The notes beneath the pieces are model-generated. The model was given only the letters and a program-made list of their open reading frames with translations. It did no database searches and had not been told where the DNA came from. Shown piece by piece: positions 36,324 to 44,306 of a DNA stretch of 64,000 nt (the stretch's first letter is position 1; the number at the start of each line of letters is the position of its first letter). The translations under genes and the position numbers were made by a program. The stretch comes from Methylobacterium sp. SyP6R. GTDB lineage: Bacteria > Pseudomonadota > Alphaproteobacteria > Rhizobiales > Beijerinckiaceae. The stretch covers positions 2,294,001-2,358,000 of the forward strand of contig NZ_JAAQRC020000001.1 in assembly GCF_019216885.1 (NCBI RefSeq), given 5' to 3'.

Positions 36324-36835
36324 TGCGCAACGTCGTCATCCTCGCCGCCCTCGCCGCCTCCGTGAGCACGGCCCAGGCCGCCGGCCCGCCGGCCAACCTG
36401 TGCCAGGAGCTCGTCGCCTTCGTGCACCCGAAGGCGCCGGACGCCACCCCGAGCGCCCCGCAGCCCGCGACCGCCGCCGTCCAGGCGCCCGATCGCGGCG
36501 CCGCGCAGCAGCCGGGCGCGGGCGCCGGCGAGGTGCAGCAGAAATCGGGCCTGAGCGGTCCGGTGGCCCAGACCGGGCCAGGCGCCTCCGGTCCGCAAGG
36601 ACAGGCCCAGGCCCAGGCCCAGGCCCCGTCCCAGGCCGCTCCCGCCCCGGCCGGGGCACCGGCGCAGAAGAAGCCGACCCTGGAGCAGATCGCGCAGGTC
36701 GATGCGGCGGCGGGCGCCAACGACATCCAGGCCTGCCGCGCCGCTGCGCAGGCGATCCGGCGCGCCGGGGTGGTGATGCCCGCGCCGCTTCTCGCACTCT
36801 CGGCGCTCGATCCGAAGTTTTTTGCGGCGCAGTAG
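36320..36835 (+). CDS. Secreted Ala/Pro/Gln-rich protein, last gene of the FDH operon
   Basis: 171 residues, starting at GTG 36320 or ATG 36323. A signal peptide ends near residue 20 (ASVSTAQA). Cysteines lie in PPANLCQELV and DIQACRAAA, and may pair across a disordered middle that includes GQAQAQAQAQAP. The last 60 residues form a helical domain (AAGANDIQACRAAAQAIRRA). Not a family I recognise. Its position suggests a periplasmic partner of the formate dehydrogenase. Confidence 0.65.
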   Translation: MMRNVVILAALAASVSTAQAAGPPANLCQELVAFVHPKAPDATPSAPQPATAAVQAPDRGAAQQPGAGAGEVQQKSGLSGPVAQTGPGASGPQGQAQAQAQAPSQAAPAPAGAPAQKKPTLEQIAQVDAAAGANDIQACRAAAQAIRRAGVVMPAPLLALSALDPKFFAAQ

Positions 36836-36919
36836 CGCCACCCTGCCCCTCCCGTACGGGCCTGACACCGCACCGCCCGCCGCGCTACGCTACCTCCCGA
36901 CAAGAGTCGGGAGGACACC

Positions 36920-38098
36920 ATGGGCGACGATCTCAAGGGCGCGGCCGACGCGATCCTGCGGCGCGGGGTCGAGGGGAGTCCGGGCCTGCCCGGCCTCGTC
37001 GCGATGGCGACCGACCGGGACCGCACGCTCTATGCCGGCGCCGCCGGGCCGCGGGACGAGACCGCGCCGATGACCCCCGACACGGTCCTGGCGATCTTCT
37101 CCACCACCAAGGCGGTCACCGGGACGGCCGTTCTGCAACTGGCCGAAGAGGGGCGGCTCGACCTCGACGCGCCGGCCTCCGCCTACGTGCCGGCCCTGGG
37201 CGAGATCCAGGTGCTCGAGGGCTTCGGCGACGACGGCGCCCCGCGCCTGCGCCCGCCGGCCCGTCCGGTCACCACCCGGATGCTGCTGCTGCACACGGCC
37301 GGCTTCGGCTACGACATCTTCAACGAATCGTATGCCCGCCTCCTGCGCGAGACCAAGCGGCCGAGCGTGACCAGCGGCACCCGCGCCTCGCTGATGACGC
37401 CGTTGCTGTTCGATCCCGGCGAGTCCTGGGAGTACGGCAGCAACATCGACTGGGCCGGACAGGTGGTCGAGGCGGTGACGGGGCAGCGCCTCGGAGCGGT
37501 GATGCGGGAGCGCGTCTTTGCACCGCTCGGCATGGACTCGACCGGCTTCGTGCTGACGCCGGACATGCGCGCCCGCCTCGCCCGGATGCACCAGCGGAAC
37601 GAGGACGGCGCGCTCAAGGTCCTCGCCGGCTTCGAGCTGCCGCAGGAGCCGGAGGTCGAGATGGGCGGCCACGGGCTCTACTCGACCGCCGAGGATTACC
37701 TGCGCTTCATCCGGATGTGGCTCAACGACGGCGCCTCGCCGAACGGGCCGGTGCTGCGGCCGGAAACGGTCGCCATGGCAGCCACCAATGGCCTCGGGCC
37801 CTCGCTCAAGATCCGTGCGCTCCCGGGGGTGAAGCGCCACCTCTCGCACGATGCCGAGTTCTTCCCCGGCCTGCCGAAATCCTGGGGTCTGAGCTTCATG
37901 ATCAACGACGAGCCGGCCCCGACCGGGCGCTCGGCCGGCTCGCTGGCCTGGGCGGGGCTCGCCAACCTCTATTTCTGGATCGATCGGAATGTGGGGATCG
38001 GCGGGTTCTGGGGCACGCAGCTGTTTCCCTTCGCCGATCCGGCTGCGGTGGAGAATTTTTTGGAGTTCGAGACGGCTGTTTACCGGAGCTTGTCCTGA
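36920..38098 (+). CDS. Serine hydrolase of the beta-lactamase/esterase (class C-like) family
   Basis: 392 residues with no signal peptide, so probably cytoplasmic. The SxxK nucleophile motif is STTK ([10 protein letters not shown]), the Tyr motif is YGSN ([11 protein letters not shown]), and HTAGFGYD precedes it, as in the EstB/beta-lactamase-like esterases. No KTG motif is evident; GGFWGTQ near the end may occupy that place. Such enzymes hydrolyse esters or peptides, and true beta-lactamase activity is unlikely without export. It is preceded by GGGAGGACACC and stands alone. Confidence 0.88.
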   Translation: MGDDLKGAADAILRRGVEGSPGLPGLVAMATDRDRTLYAGAAGPRDETAPMTPDTVLAIFSTTKAVTGTAVLQLAEEGRLDLDAPASAYVPALGEIQVLEGFGDDGAPRLRPPARPVTTRMLLLHTAGFGYDIFNESYARLLRETKRPSVTSGTRASLMTPLLFDPGESWEYGSNIDWAGQVVEAVTGQRLGAVMRERVFAPLGMDSTGFVLTPDMRARLARMHQRNEDGALKVLAGFELPQEPEVEMGGHGLYSTAEDYLRFIRMWLNDGASPNGPVLRPETVAMAATNGLGPSLKIRALPGVKRHLSHDAEFFPGLPKSWGLSFMINDEPAPTGRSAGSLAWAGLANLYFWIDRNVGIGGFWGTQLFPFADPAAVENFLEFETAVYRSLS

Positions 38099-38129
38099 AC
38101 CTTGCAGGGCCTCCGATCTTCCCATCCGC

Positions 38130-38250
38130 GACCTCATCCTGAGGTGTCAGTCGATCAAAGATCGACTGACCTCGAAGGAGGGCTCCAAATGTCGCTGCGA
38201 TCTCTGGAGCCCTCCTTCGAGGCCGCTACGCGGCACCTCAGGATGAGGTC
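38130..38250. repeat. Palindromic intergenic repeat, family B (copy 2)
   Basis: It has the same ends and the same internal hairpin (GAAGGAGGGCTCCA against TGGAGCCCTCCTTC) as 27797-27919. It lies between the convergent serine hydrolase and nucleoside transporter genes, where it may work as a bidirectional terminator. Confidence 0.9.
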
Positions 38251-38289
38251 AGCGGGTGGGATAGGATGGGTTTTGGAGCAAAGAAGACC

Positions 38290-39540
38290 TCACGCCCCGA
38301 TGAACACCCCGGCGATCGCCGCGCTGGTCAGGTTCGACAGGGTGCCGGCCAGGATCGCCCGGAGCCCGTAGGAGGCGACCTCCGCCCGGCGCTCGGGCAC
38401 CAGGCTGCCGAAGCTCGCGAGCTGGATCGCGATCGACGACAGGTTGGCGAAGCCGCAGAGTGCAAAGCACAGGATGGCGGTGCTGCGGGGGCCGAGCTCG
38501 CCGCTCTTCAGGACCGGCGAGAGGTTGGCGTAGGCCAGGAACTCGTTGAAGGCGAGCTTCTGGCCGATGGCGCCGCCGACCAGGGTCGCCTGGTCCCACG
38601 GCACGCCCAAGAGCCAGGCGAGCGGCGCCAAAGCCGTCCCGAGCAGCCCCTCGATCGAGGCGCCCGGCATCCCGACGAGGCCGCCCGCATAGGCCACGAC
38701 GCCGTTGACGAGCGCGATCAGCCCCACGAAGGCGATCAGCATCGCGCCGACCGCCACCGCGACCGCGAGGCCCTTCTGGGTGCCGTCGGCGGCGGCCTCG
38801 ATCACGTTGACGGCCCGGGTCTCGCCGAAGGTGACCCGCATGGTCTTGACCCGGCTCGGCTCGGTCGAAGGGACCAGGATCTTGGCGTAGAGGAGCCCGC
38901 CGGGGATCGCCATGAACGAGGCGGCCAGCAGATACGGCATCGGCACGCCGAGGCCGGCATAGCCGGCGAGGATCGAGCCGGCGGTGGAGGCCGCCCCGCT
39001 CGTCATCACGGCGAACAATTCGGCCCCGGTGAGGAGCGCCAGGAAGGGGCGGAGCGCCACGGCGATCTCGCTCTGGCCGATGAAGATGGTGATGACCGCC
39101 GAGAAGGTCTCGATCGCCGAGGTGCCGAGCACCCGCTGCAACGCCGCCCCCAGGCCCCGGGCGAGCGCCTGCATCACCCCGAAATGATACAGGACCGCGA
39201 TCAGCGCCGAGACGTAGATGATCGGCGGCAGGACCCGGAGCGCCAGCACGAAGCCGCCGCCGCCGAACAATTCGAACATCTTCGGCTCGACGAGGCCGCC
39301 GAACAGGAACGCCGTGCCCTTGTCGCCGTAGGACAGGACGGCCTGCACCGCGTCGGCAACGGCCCCCAGGACCCCGCGCCCGGAGGGCCAGAACAGCACC
39401 AGGGCGCCGATCCCGATCTGGACGGCGAGCGCCGACAGCACGACTCGCGGTCGGATCGCCCGGCGGTTGGTCGAGAACAGCACGGCGACCGCGAGCAGGA
39501 ACGCGATGCTGGCGCTGGCGTGGATCAGGCGGTCCGGCAT
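38290..39540 (-). CDS. Concentrative nucleoside transporter (NupC/CNT family)
   Basis: 416 residues with about ten hydrophobic segments. CNT hallmarks are present: FLFGGL near residue 80, ALRVLPPIIYVSALIAVLYH, GQSEIAVALRPFL (family GQTEAPLLI/GxxE region), and QKLAFNEFLAYANL (family KxxxNEFVAY). It imports nucleosides with a sodium or proton gradient. It is transcribed alone, divergent from the caspase-like gene. Confidence 0.92.
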   Translation of the reverse strand: MPDRLIHASASIAFLLAVAVLFSTNRRAIRPRVVLSALAVQIGIGALVLFWPSGRGVLGAVADAVQAVLSYGDKGTAFLFGGLVEPKMFELFGGGGFVLALRVLPPIIYVSALIAVLYHFGVMQALARGLGAALQRVLGTSAIETFSAVITIFIGQSEIAVALRPFLALLTGAELFAVMTSGAASTAGSILAGYAGLGVPMPYLLAASFMAIPGGLLYAKILVPSTEPSRVKTMRVTFGETRAVNVIEAAADGTQKGLAVAVAVGAMLIAFVGLIALVNGVVAYAGGLVGMPGASIEGLLGTALAPLAWLLGVPWDQATLVGGAIGQKLAFNEFLAYANLSPVLKSGELGPRSTAILCFALCGFANLSSIAIQLASFGSLVPERRAEVASYGLRAILAGTLSNLTSAAIAGVFIGA

Positions 39541-39725
39541 TCAGCTCTTCCCCATCGTCAGGTCCCAGCAAGCCTGATGCCGCATCGTTCAGTGCCGGTT
39601 CAAGCGCGACGGTTCGAGATGGGGCGGGTCATCGTGCTGCCCAGAAAAGCGACGATGCACCGTGGAAACCAGGGATGCCCACGAATCCGGCATCCCGACC
39701 GCCACCGTCACGGGAGGGCAACGCC

Positions 39726-42224
39726 ATGCCGCCGCTCCGACATCTGCTCCTCGCCCCCGCGGTCCTGGCCCCCGCGGTCCTGGCCCCCGCAGTCCTGGCC
39801 CTCGTCGCCCTGGCGGGCCTCGTCGCCACCGCCCTCCCCTCGTCCGCGGCTCCGGCCGAGCGGCGGATCGCCCTCGTGATCGGCAACGGCGCCTACCCGG
39901 CCGGCCCGATCCCGACCGCCGCCAACGATGCCGGCCTCGTCGCCCAGACCCTGCAGGCGGCGGGGTTCGACGTGGTCGGCGCCCGCGACCTCGACGAGGA
40001 TTCGCTGCGGCGGACCTTGCGCGACTTCACCGACAAGGCCGCGGCGGCGGGGCCCGACGCGGTGGCCTTCGTGTACCTCTCCGGCTACGGCCTGCAGCTC
40101 GAGAACGAGGCCTATTTCGCCCCGGTCGATGCCCGGATCGAGACCGCCTCCGACCTGCCGCTCAGAACCCTGCGGGTGTCGGACTACGTCAAGCGCCTCG
40201 CCGCCCTGCCGCTCAAGGCGCGCTTCGTGGTACTCGACGCCGCGCGGAGCACACCGTTCCGGCTCAAGGGCGATCCGCTGGCGGGCGGCCTGCCCCTGGT
40301 CGAGGCCGAGCCCGGCAGTCTGATCGCGACCAATGCGGCGCCCGGCACCGTCGGCCCGGCCGAGACCGGCGCTTACGGGTCCTATGCGCTCGCCCTCGTC
40401 GAGATGATCCGCGAGGGCGGGCTGGCACCGGCCGCCCTGTTCGAGCGGGTGCGCCTGCGGGTCGCGGAGGCGACCCGCGGCGGAGAGGTGCCGTGGAGCG
40501 CTTCGCGTATCGACGCGCCGTTCATATTCCTGGAGCGGGCGGCCGGAGCGCCCACGCTCGCCGGATTCGAGCCGCCGGCAAAGCCGCTCGGCGAGATCGG
40601 CGCGCGGGAGGCCTACGCCGCCTGCCTCGGCCGCGACACCCTGGCGGGATACGAGGAGTTCGTCGGCGCCTATCCGCGCGACCCGCTCAGCCAGCGCGTC
40701 CGGGCGATCATCGCGGCAAGGCGCGAGGCCATGACCTGGCGCCGCAGCGCGCTCGCCGATACGCCGGAGGCGTACTGGTCCTATCTCGGCCGCTATCCGC
40801 GCGGGCCGCATGCCTGGGACGCCCGGCGGCGCCTCTCGGCGCTGGCCGCCGCCGTCGCGCCGCCGCCGGATTATCGCATGCTCGCCTACGACGTACCGCC
40901 GCCGCCGCCCGAGGAGGTGATCTACGTCGAGCGGCCGGCGCTGTTCCTCGACGATCCGGTCTACGCCCTGCCGCCGCCGCCCATCGCCTTCCTGCCGCCG
41001 CGGCCGACCGTGCTGGTGGAGCTCGCCCCGCCCCCTCCCCCTGGCGAGGCCTACATCCTGCCGGTGCCCGCTTACGTCCCGGTGCCCACCTACGTGGTGG
41101 CACCCCCGGCGGTGGTGCCGCCGCCGAACCCGGTGCTGTTCCAGAACCTCCACGTTCAGACCATCACGGTCGTGAACGAGCACGCCGCCGAGCCGGCGCC
41201 GCATGGGGCATCCCGCCTCGCGCCGGTGGCCGGCGCCATCGCGGGAGCGGCCATTGGAGCCGCCGCGTCCCGGGTCGCCCTGCCGCCGGCCATCGCCCGG
41301 AAGGCGGCGTTGCGGCCGGACCCGCAAGGGGCGCCGGGCCAGATCCCGCGCGCCGGTGGCCCGATCGGAGGACCATCTCCGGGAGCGACCGCCCTGCGGC
41401 CGAGCCTGCCGGGGCAGATCCCGTCTCAGGGCCCGGCCGGACCGCGTCCGAACCCCGCGCAGGCTCTGCCCGGCACGGGCGGAACGCCGCTGCCGGCCAT
41501 CGCCGGCCGGCCCGGTGCGCCTGCCGGCCAGACGCCGGTTGGCCGACCGGTCGGGCTCGGGCAGATTTCAGGCCAAGATCCGCCACACCAAGCCACTTCA
41601 GGGCAGATACAAGGGCAAGTCCCCGGCCAAAACCCGCCAGCCACCGCGCAACCCGGGGCTCCGACCGCGGGCCGGACGGGACCGCCCCCTCTCGCCGCCC
41701 GCCCGCCGCAGGGATCGGCTGCCGCCGCGCCGCCACAGGGCCTCCAGCCCCAGGGCGTGCGGCCTCCGGTCACGCCGCTGCGCGCCGTGCAGCCGATGCG
41801 GCCGGCGCCCGCTCCGGCACCGCGCCAGGCTTTGCGCCCGCTGGCGGCCCCGCCGCCCCGCATGGCTGCCCCCGCCCGCGCAATGCGGCCGGATGACGGG
41901 TTGCAGCGGCTGCGGATGGAGCAGGCCGTACGTCAGCAGGCGATGCAGCGGCAGCAGGCTCTCCAGGCGCAGCAGGCCCAGGGTCAGGCCCAGGCCCGCC
42001 AGCGCTTCGAGGCGCAGCAAATGATGCAGAACCAGCAGCAGCAGATGCAGGACGCGATGCGACGCCAGCAGGCTCAGGCGCTGCGTCAGCCGCAGATGAT
42101 GGCGCCGCGACCACAGCCGATGGCTCCGCCGCAGATGCGCCCGCCGCAGGCCGGTCCGCGCCCGGCGCCCCATGTTCCGCCGGGGCACGGCTGCGGGCAT
42201 CCCGGTGGGCCGCCCTGTCGATAG
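39726..42224 (+). CDS. Secreted caspase-like (C14) protein lacking the catalytic dyad, with low-complexity tail
   Basis: 832 residues from the ATG at 39726, after GGGAGGG. The signal peptide (LLLAPAVLAPAVLAPAVLA) is lengthened by a tandem repeat. Residues about 45-270 are a caspase/metacaspase fold (RRIALVIGNGAYPAG). The catalytic His of SGHG is Tyr121 (YLSGYGLQ) and the Cys of DACR is Ala173 (VLDAARSTPF), so it should be proteolytically dead. The rest, after two SEL1/DUF-like helical blocks, is a Pro- then Gln-rich disordered tail (QRQQALQAQQAQGQ) ending GHGCGHPGGPPCR. A structural or binding role outside the cytoplasm is likely. Confidence 0.85.
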   Translation: MPPLRHLLLAPAVLAPAVLAPAVLALVALAGLVATALPSSAAPAERRIALVIGNGAYPAGPIPTAANDAGLVAQTLQAAGFDVVGARDLDEDSLRRTLRDFTDKAAAAGPDAVAFVYLSGYGLQLENEAYFAPVDARIETASDLPLRTLRVSDYVKRLAALPLKARFVVLDAARSTPFRLKGDPLAGGLPLVEAEPGSLIATNAAPGTVGPAETGAYGSYALALVEMIREGGLAPAALFERVRLRVAEATRGGEVPWSASRIDAPFIFLERAAGAPTLAGFEPPAKPLGEIGAREAYAACLGRDTLAGYEEFVGAYPRDPLSQRVRAIIAARREAMTWRRSALADTPEAYWSYLGRYPRGPHAWDARRRLSALAAAVAPPPDYRMLAYDVPPPPPEEVIYVERPALFLDDPVYALPPPPIAFLPPRPTVLVELAPPPPPGEAYILPVPAYVPVPTYVVAPPAVVPPPNPVLFQNLHVQTITVVNEHAAEPAPHGASRLAPVAGAIAGAAIGAAASRVALPPAIARKAALRPDPQGAPGQIPRAGGPIGGPSPGATALRPSLPGQIPSQGPAGPRPNPAQALPGTGGTPLPAIAGRPGAPAGQTPVGRPVGLGQISGQDPPHQATSGQIQGQVPGQNPPATAQPGAPTAGRTGPPPLAARPPQGSAAAAPPQGLQPQGVRPPVTPLRAVQPMRPAPAPAPRQALRPLAAPPPRMAAPARAMRPDDGLQRLRMEQAVRQQAMQRQQALQAQQAQGQAQARQRFEAQQMMQNQQQQMQDAMRRQQAQALRQPQMMAPRPQPMAPPQMRPPQAGPRPAPHVPPGHGCGHPGGPPCR
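39750..39794. repeat. 15-bp tandem repeat in the caspase-like signal peptide
   Basis: Three 15-bp units (39750-39764, 39765-39779, 39780-39794; CTGGCCCCCGCGGTC with single changes) encode LAPAV three times. They lengthen the hydrophobic core of the signal peptide in frame. Confidence 0.85.
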
Positions 42225-42362
42225 TCAGGCCTACGTCGATCGCACGACGTTACCAATACCCTCCTCGTGTTCCGGGGCCGCGACCCAGAAAGAAGGGGCG
42301 CGGCCCCTCCCCCGGTCCGGAGGAGGCACCGCGCCCCTGTCGTCGTCCGAAGCCCTGAAACC

Positions 42363-43491
42363 TCAGTCGATATCCTCGACCGCGTCGGCCCCGCCATAGA
42401 CCCGGTGGGCCAGCGACGCCTCGATCAGGTCGTCGATGTCGCCGTCGAGGACGTCGTCGGGGCTGGTCGACTGGGCGCCGGTGCGCAGGTCCTTCACCAG
42501 CTGATACGGCTGGAGCACGTAGGAGCGGATCTGGTGGCCCCAGCCGATATCGGTCTTCGAGGCCGCCTCGGCATTGGCCTTCTCCTCGCGCTTCTTCAGC
42601 TCGAGCTCGTAGAGGCGGGCGCGCAGCATGTTCCAGGCGGTGGCCCGGTTCTTGTGCTGCGAGCGCTCCTGCTGGCACGCCACCACGATCCCGGTCGGGT
42701 TGTGGGTGATGCGCACCGCCGAGTCGGTGGTGTTGACGTGCTGGCCGCCGGCCCCGGACGAGCGGTAGGTGTCGATCCGGCAGTCGGATTCCTTGATCTC
42801 GATCGTGATCCGGTCGTCGATGACCGGATAGACCCAGACGCTGGCAAAGCTCGTGTGCCGCCGGGCGTTGGAATCGTAGGGCGAGATCCGCACCAGGCGG
42901 TGGACGCCCGATTCGGTCTTCAGCCAGCCATAGGCGTTGTGGCCCTTGATCAGGAGCGTCGCCCCCTTGATCCCGGCCTCCTCGCCGTCCGACCACTCGA
43001 CGATCTCGACCTTGTACTTCCGGCGCTCGGCCCAGCGGGAATACATGCGCTGGAGCATGTTGGCCCAGTCCTGGCTCTCGGTGCCGCCGGCGCCGGCATG
43101 GACCTCGACGTAGGTGTCGTTGCCGTCCGCCTCGCCCGAGAGCAGGGTCTCGATCTGGCGGCGCGCGGCATCGACCTGCACGGCGCGGATCTGCTCCTCG
43201 CCCTCGCGGATGCTGGCGGCGTCGCCCTCCATCTCGCCGAGTTCGATCAGCGTCGCGCCGTCCTCCAGCCCCTGCTCCAGGCGGCGGATCGCCGTGGCCG
43301 CGTCGTCGAGCTGCGTACGCTCGCGCATGACCTTCTGGGCCTCCTCCGGATCGTTCCAGAGCGAGGGGTCCTCCGAGCGGGCGTTCAGCTCCGCGAGGCG
43401 CTTGTCAACGGTATCCCAGTCAAAGATGCCTCCTCAGCAGTCCGATCGACTGCTTGGCGGCATCCGAGAGTTGCTCGATCTCGGCGCGCAT
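42363..43491 (-). CDS. prfB: Peptide chain release factor 2, with programmed +1 frameshift
   Basis: Translation starts at the ATG at 43491, reads 23 codons ([20 protein letters not shown] then RHL), meets an in-frame TGA at 43422-43420 and continues in the +1 frame to 42363, giving about 375 residues. RF2 recognises UGA and UAA. The GGQ motif that hydrolyses the peptidyl-tRNA is present (GAGGQHVN), and the stop-reading motif is SPYDSN. The interrupted frame is the well-known autoregulatory shift, not a mutation. It shares the block amiC-mrcA-prfB but is now separated from mrcA by a toxin-antitoxin pair. Confidence 0.95.
43419..43434 (-). promoter_or_regulatory. prfB programmed frameshift site
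   Basis: On the coding strand the sequence reads AGGAGGCATCTTTGAC. A Shine-Dalgarno-like AGGAGG (43434-43429) lies three bases before the slippery CTT (43425-43423) and the TGA stop, followed by C. This is the canonical RF2 arrangement: low RF2 slows termination and favours the +1 shift. It controls RF2 level by feedback. Confidence 0.95.
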
Positions 43492-43620
43492 CTGGTGTGG
43501 GTTCACTCACGTGAGGTGGGGTGCAGGGTGATAGCGCCGGGGGGCGCGGGTGTAAACGGATTGCAGCGACGCCGATGCATCAGCACCCTGTGGCGATCGA
43601 AGCCGGCTCCCGGCCGGCCA

Positions 43621-43902
43621 TCACGATGCGGGGCGCACGGGCATGGGCGAGAAGCCGACCCCGAGGGCCTTCATCACGGCCAACAGAGTCGCGAGGGTAG
43701 GATTGCCCAGATCGTACTCCGCCTCCGGCATTCCCGCCGTCGACGCGATCCGTGCCTCGCCCTTGGCGCGAACGGCGATCTCGAGGGCCGTCGCGATATG
43801 GCTCGCATCGCCCGTCTCGAAGGCGTCCGAGAGGAAAACCGCGATGGCCTCGTCGGTTTGGAGCGCGGCCGCGAAATCGTAGTCGGTGATCTCTTCAGCC
43901 AT
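43621..43902 (-). CDS. HigA-type antitoxin (HI1420 family)
   Basis: 93 residues. The family pattern is visible: DYDFAAALQTDEAIAVFLSDA at the start, then SHIATALEIAVRAKGEARIAS and a short helix-turn-helix-like end (GNPTLATLLAVMKALGVGF). It would bind and neutralise the toxin encoded 2 bases upstream and repress the pair. The gene order toxin then antitoxin is normal for this HigBA-like group. Base composition is lower in GC than the neighbours, which suggests acquisition. Confidence 0.9.
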   Translation of the reverse strand: MAEEITDYDFAAALQTDEAIAVFLSDAFETGDASHIATALEIAVRAKGEARIASTAGMPEAEYDLGNPTLATLLAVMKALGVGFSPMPVRPAS

Positions 43903-43904
43903 GG

Positions 43905-44198
43905 TCAGGCCTCGTCGGCAGCGAGTCGCAACGCCTTCTGGATGTCGCGACTCTGGCTGCCTTTGTCACCCCCGCAGAGCAGAAGCACGATATCGTCCCC
44001 TCGCCGTTGAAAATAAATGCGGTAACCGGGGCCATAGTGGATGCGAAGTTCACTGACGCCACCACCCACGGGAGCCGCGTCTCCGATGAGACCGTTCGCG
44101 AGCCGCAGCAGACGAGCCGCGATGGCGGCTCGCGCCCGCTGATCCTTGAGCTGCTGTTCCCAGCGACGATAGGTCTTCGTCTGCCTGATCCGTAACAT
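43905..44198 (-). CDS. RelE/ParE-superfamily toxin (HI1419/HigB-like)
   Basis: 97 residues. TKTYRRWEQQLKDQRARAAI at the start, then GVSELRIHYGPGYRIYF and the C-terminal LLLCGGDKGSQSRDIQKALRLA, which is the family signature (GGDKxxQxxDI). HigB-like toxins cut mRNA on the ribosome. The adjacent antitoxin gene starts 2 bases downstream. The pair lies between prfB and mrcA, two genes that are usually close neighbours. Confidence 0.92.
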   Translation of the reverse strand: MLRIRQTKTYRRWEQQLKDQRARAAIAARLLRLANGLIGDAAPVGGGVSELRIHYGPGYRIYFQRRGDDIVLLLCGGDKGSQSRDIQKALRLAADEA

Positions 44199-44306
44199 CG
44201 CGTTCGATCCTGCGGGACGGGGCAGCCCGATACGGACCTTGGACTGTCATGGATCACATGCGCGAAGGGCGAGGCACCTACCGGCGCCCCGCCCTTCCTC
44301 TCACCA

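Noticed and set aside
39726-42224. Active metacaspase-type protease
   Set aside because: Both residues of the His-Cys dyad are replaced (Tyr121 and Ala173).
43420-43422. In-frame TGA in prfB as a disabling mutation
   Set aside because: The surrounding AGGAGG-N3-CTTTGAC is the normal programmed frameshift of RF2.
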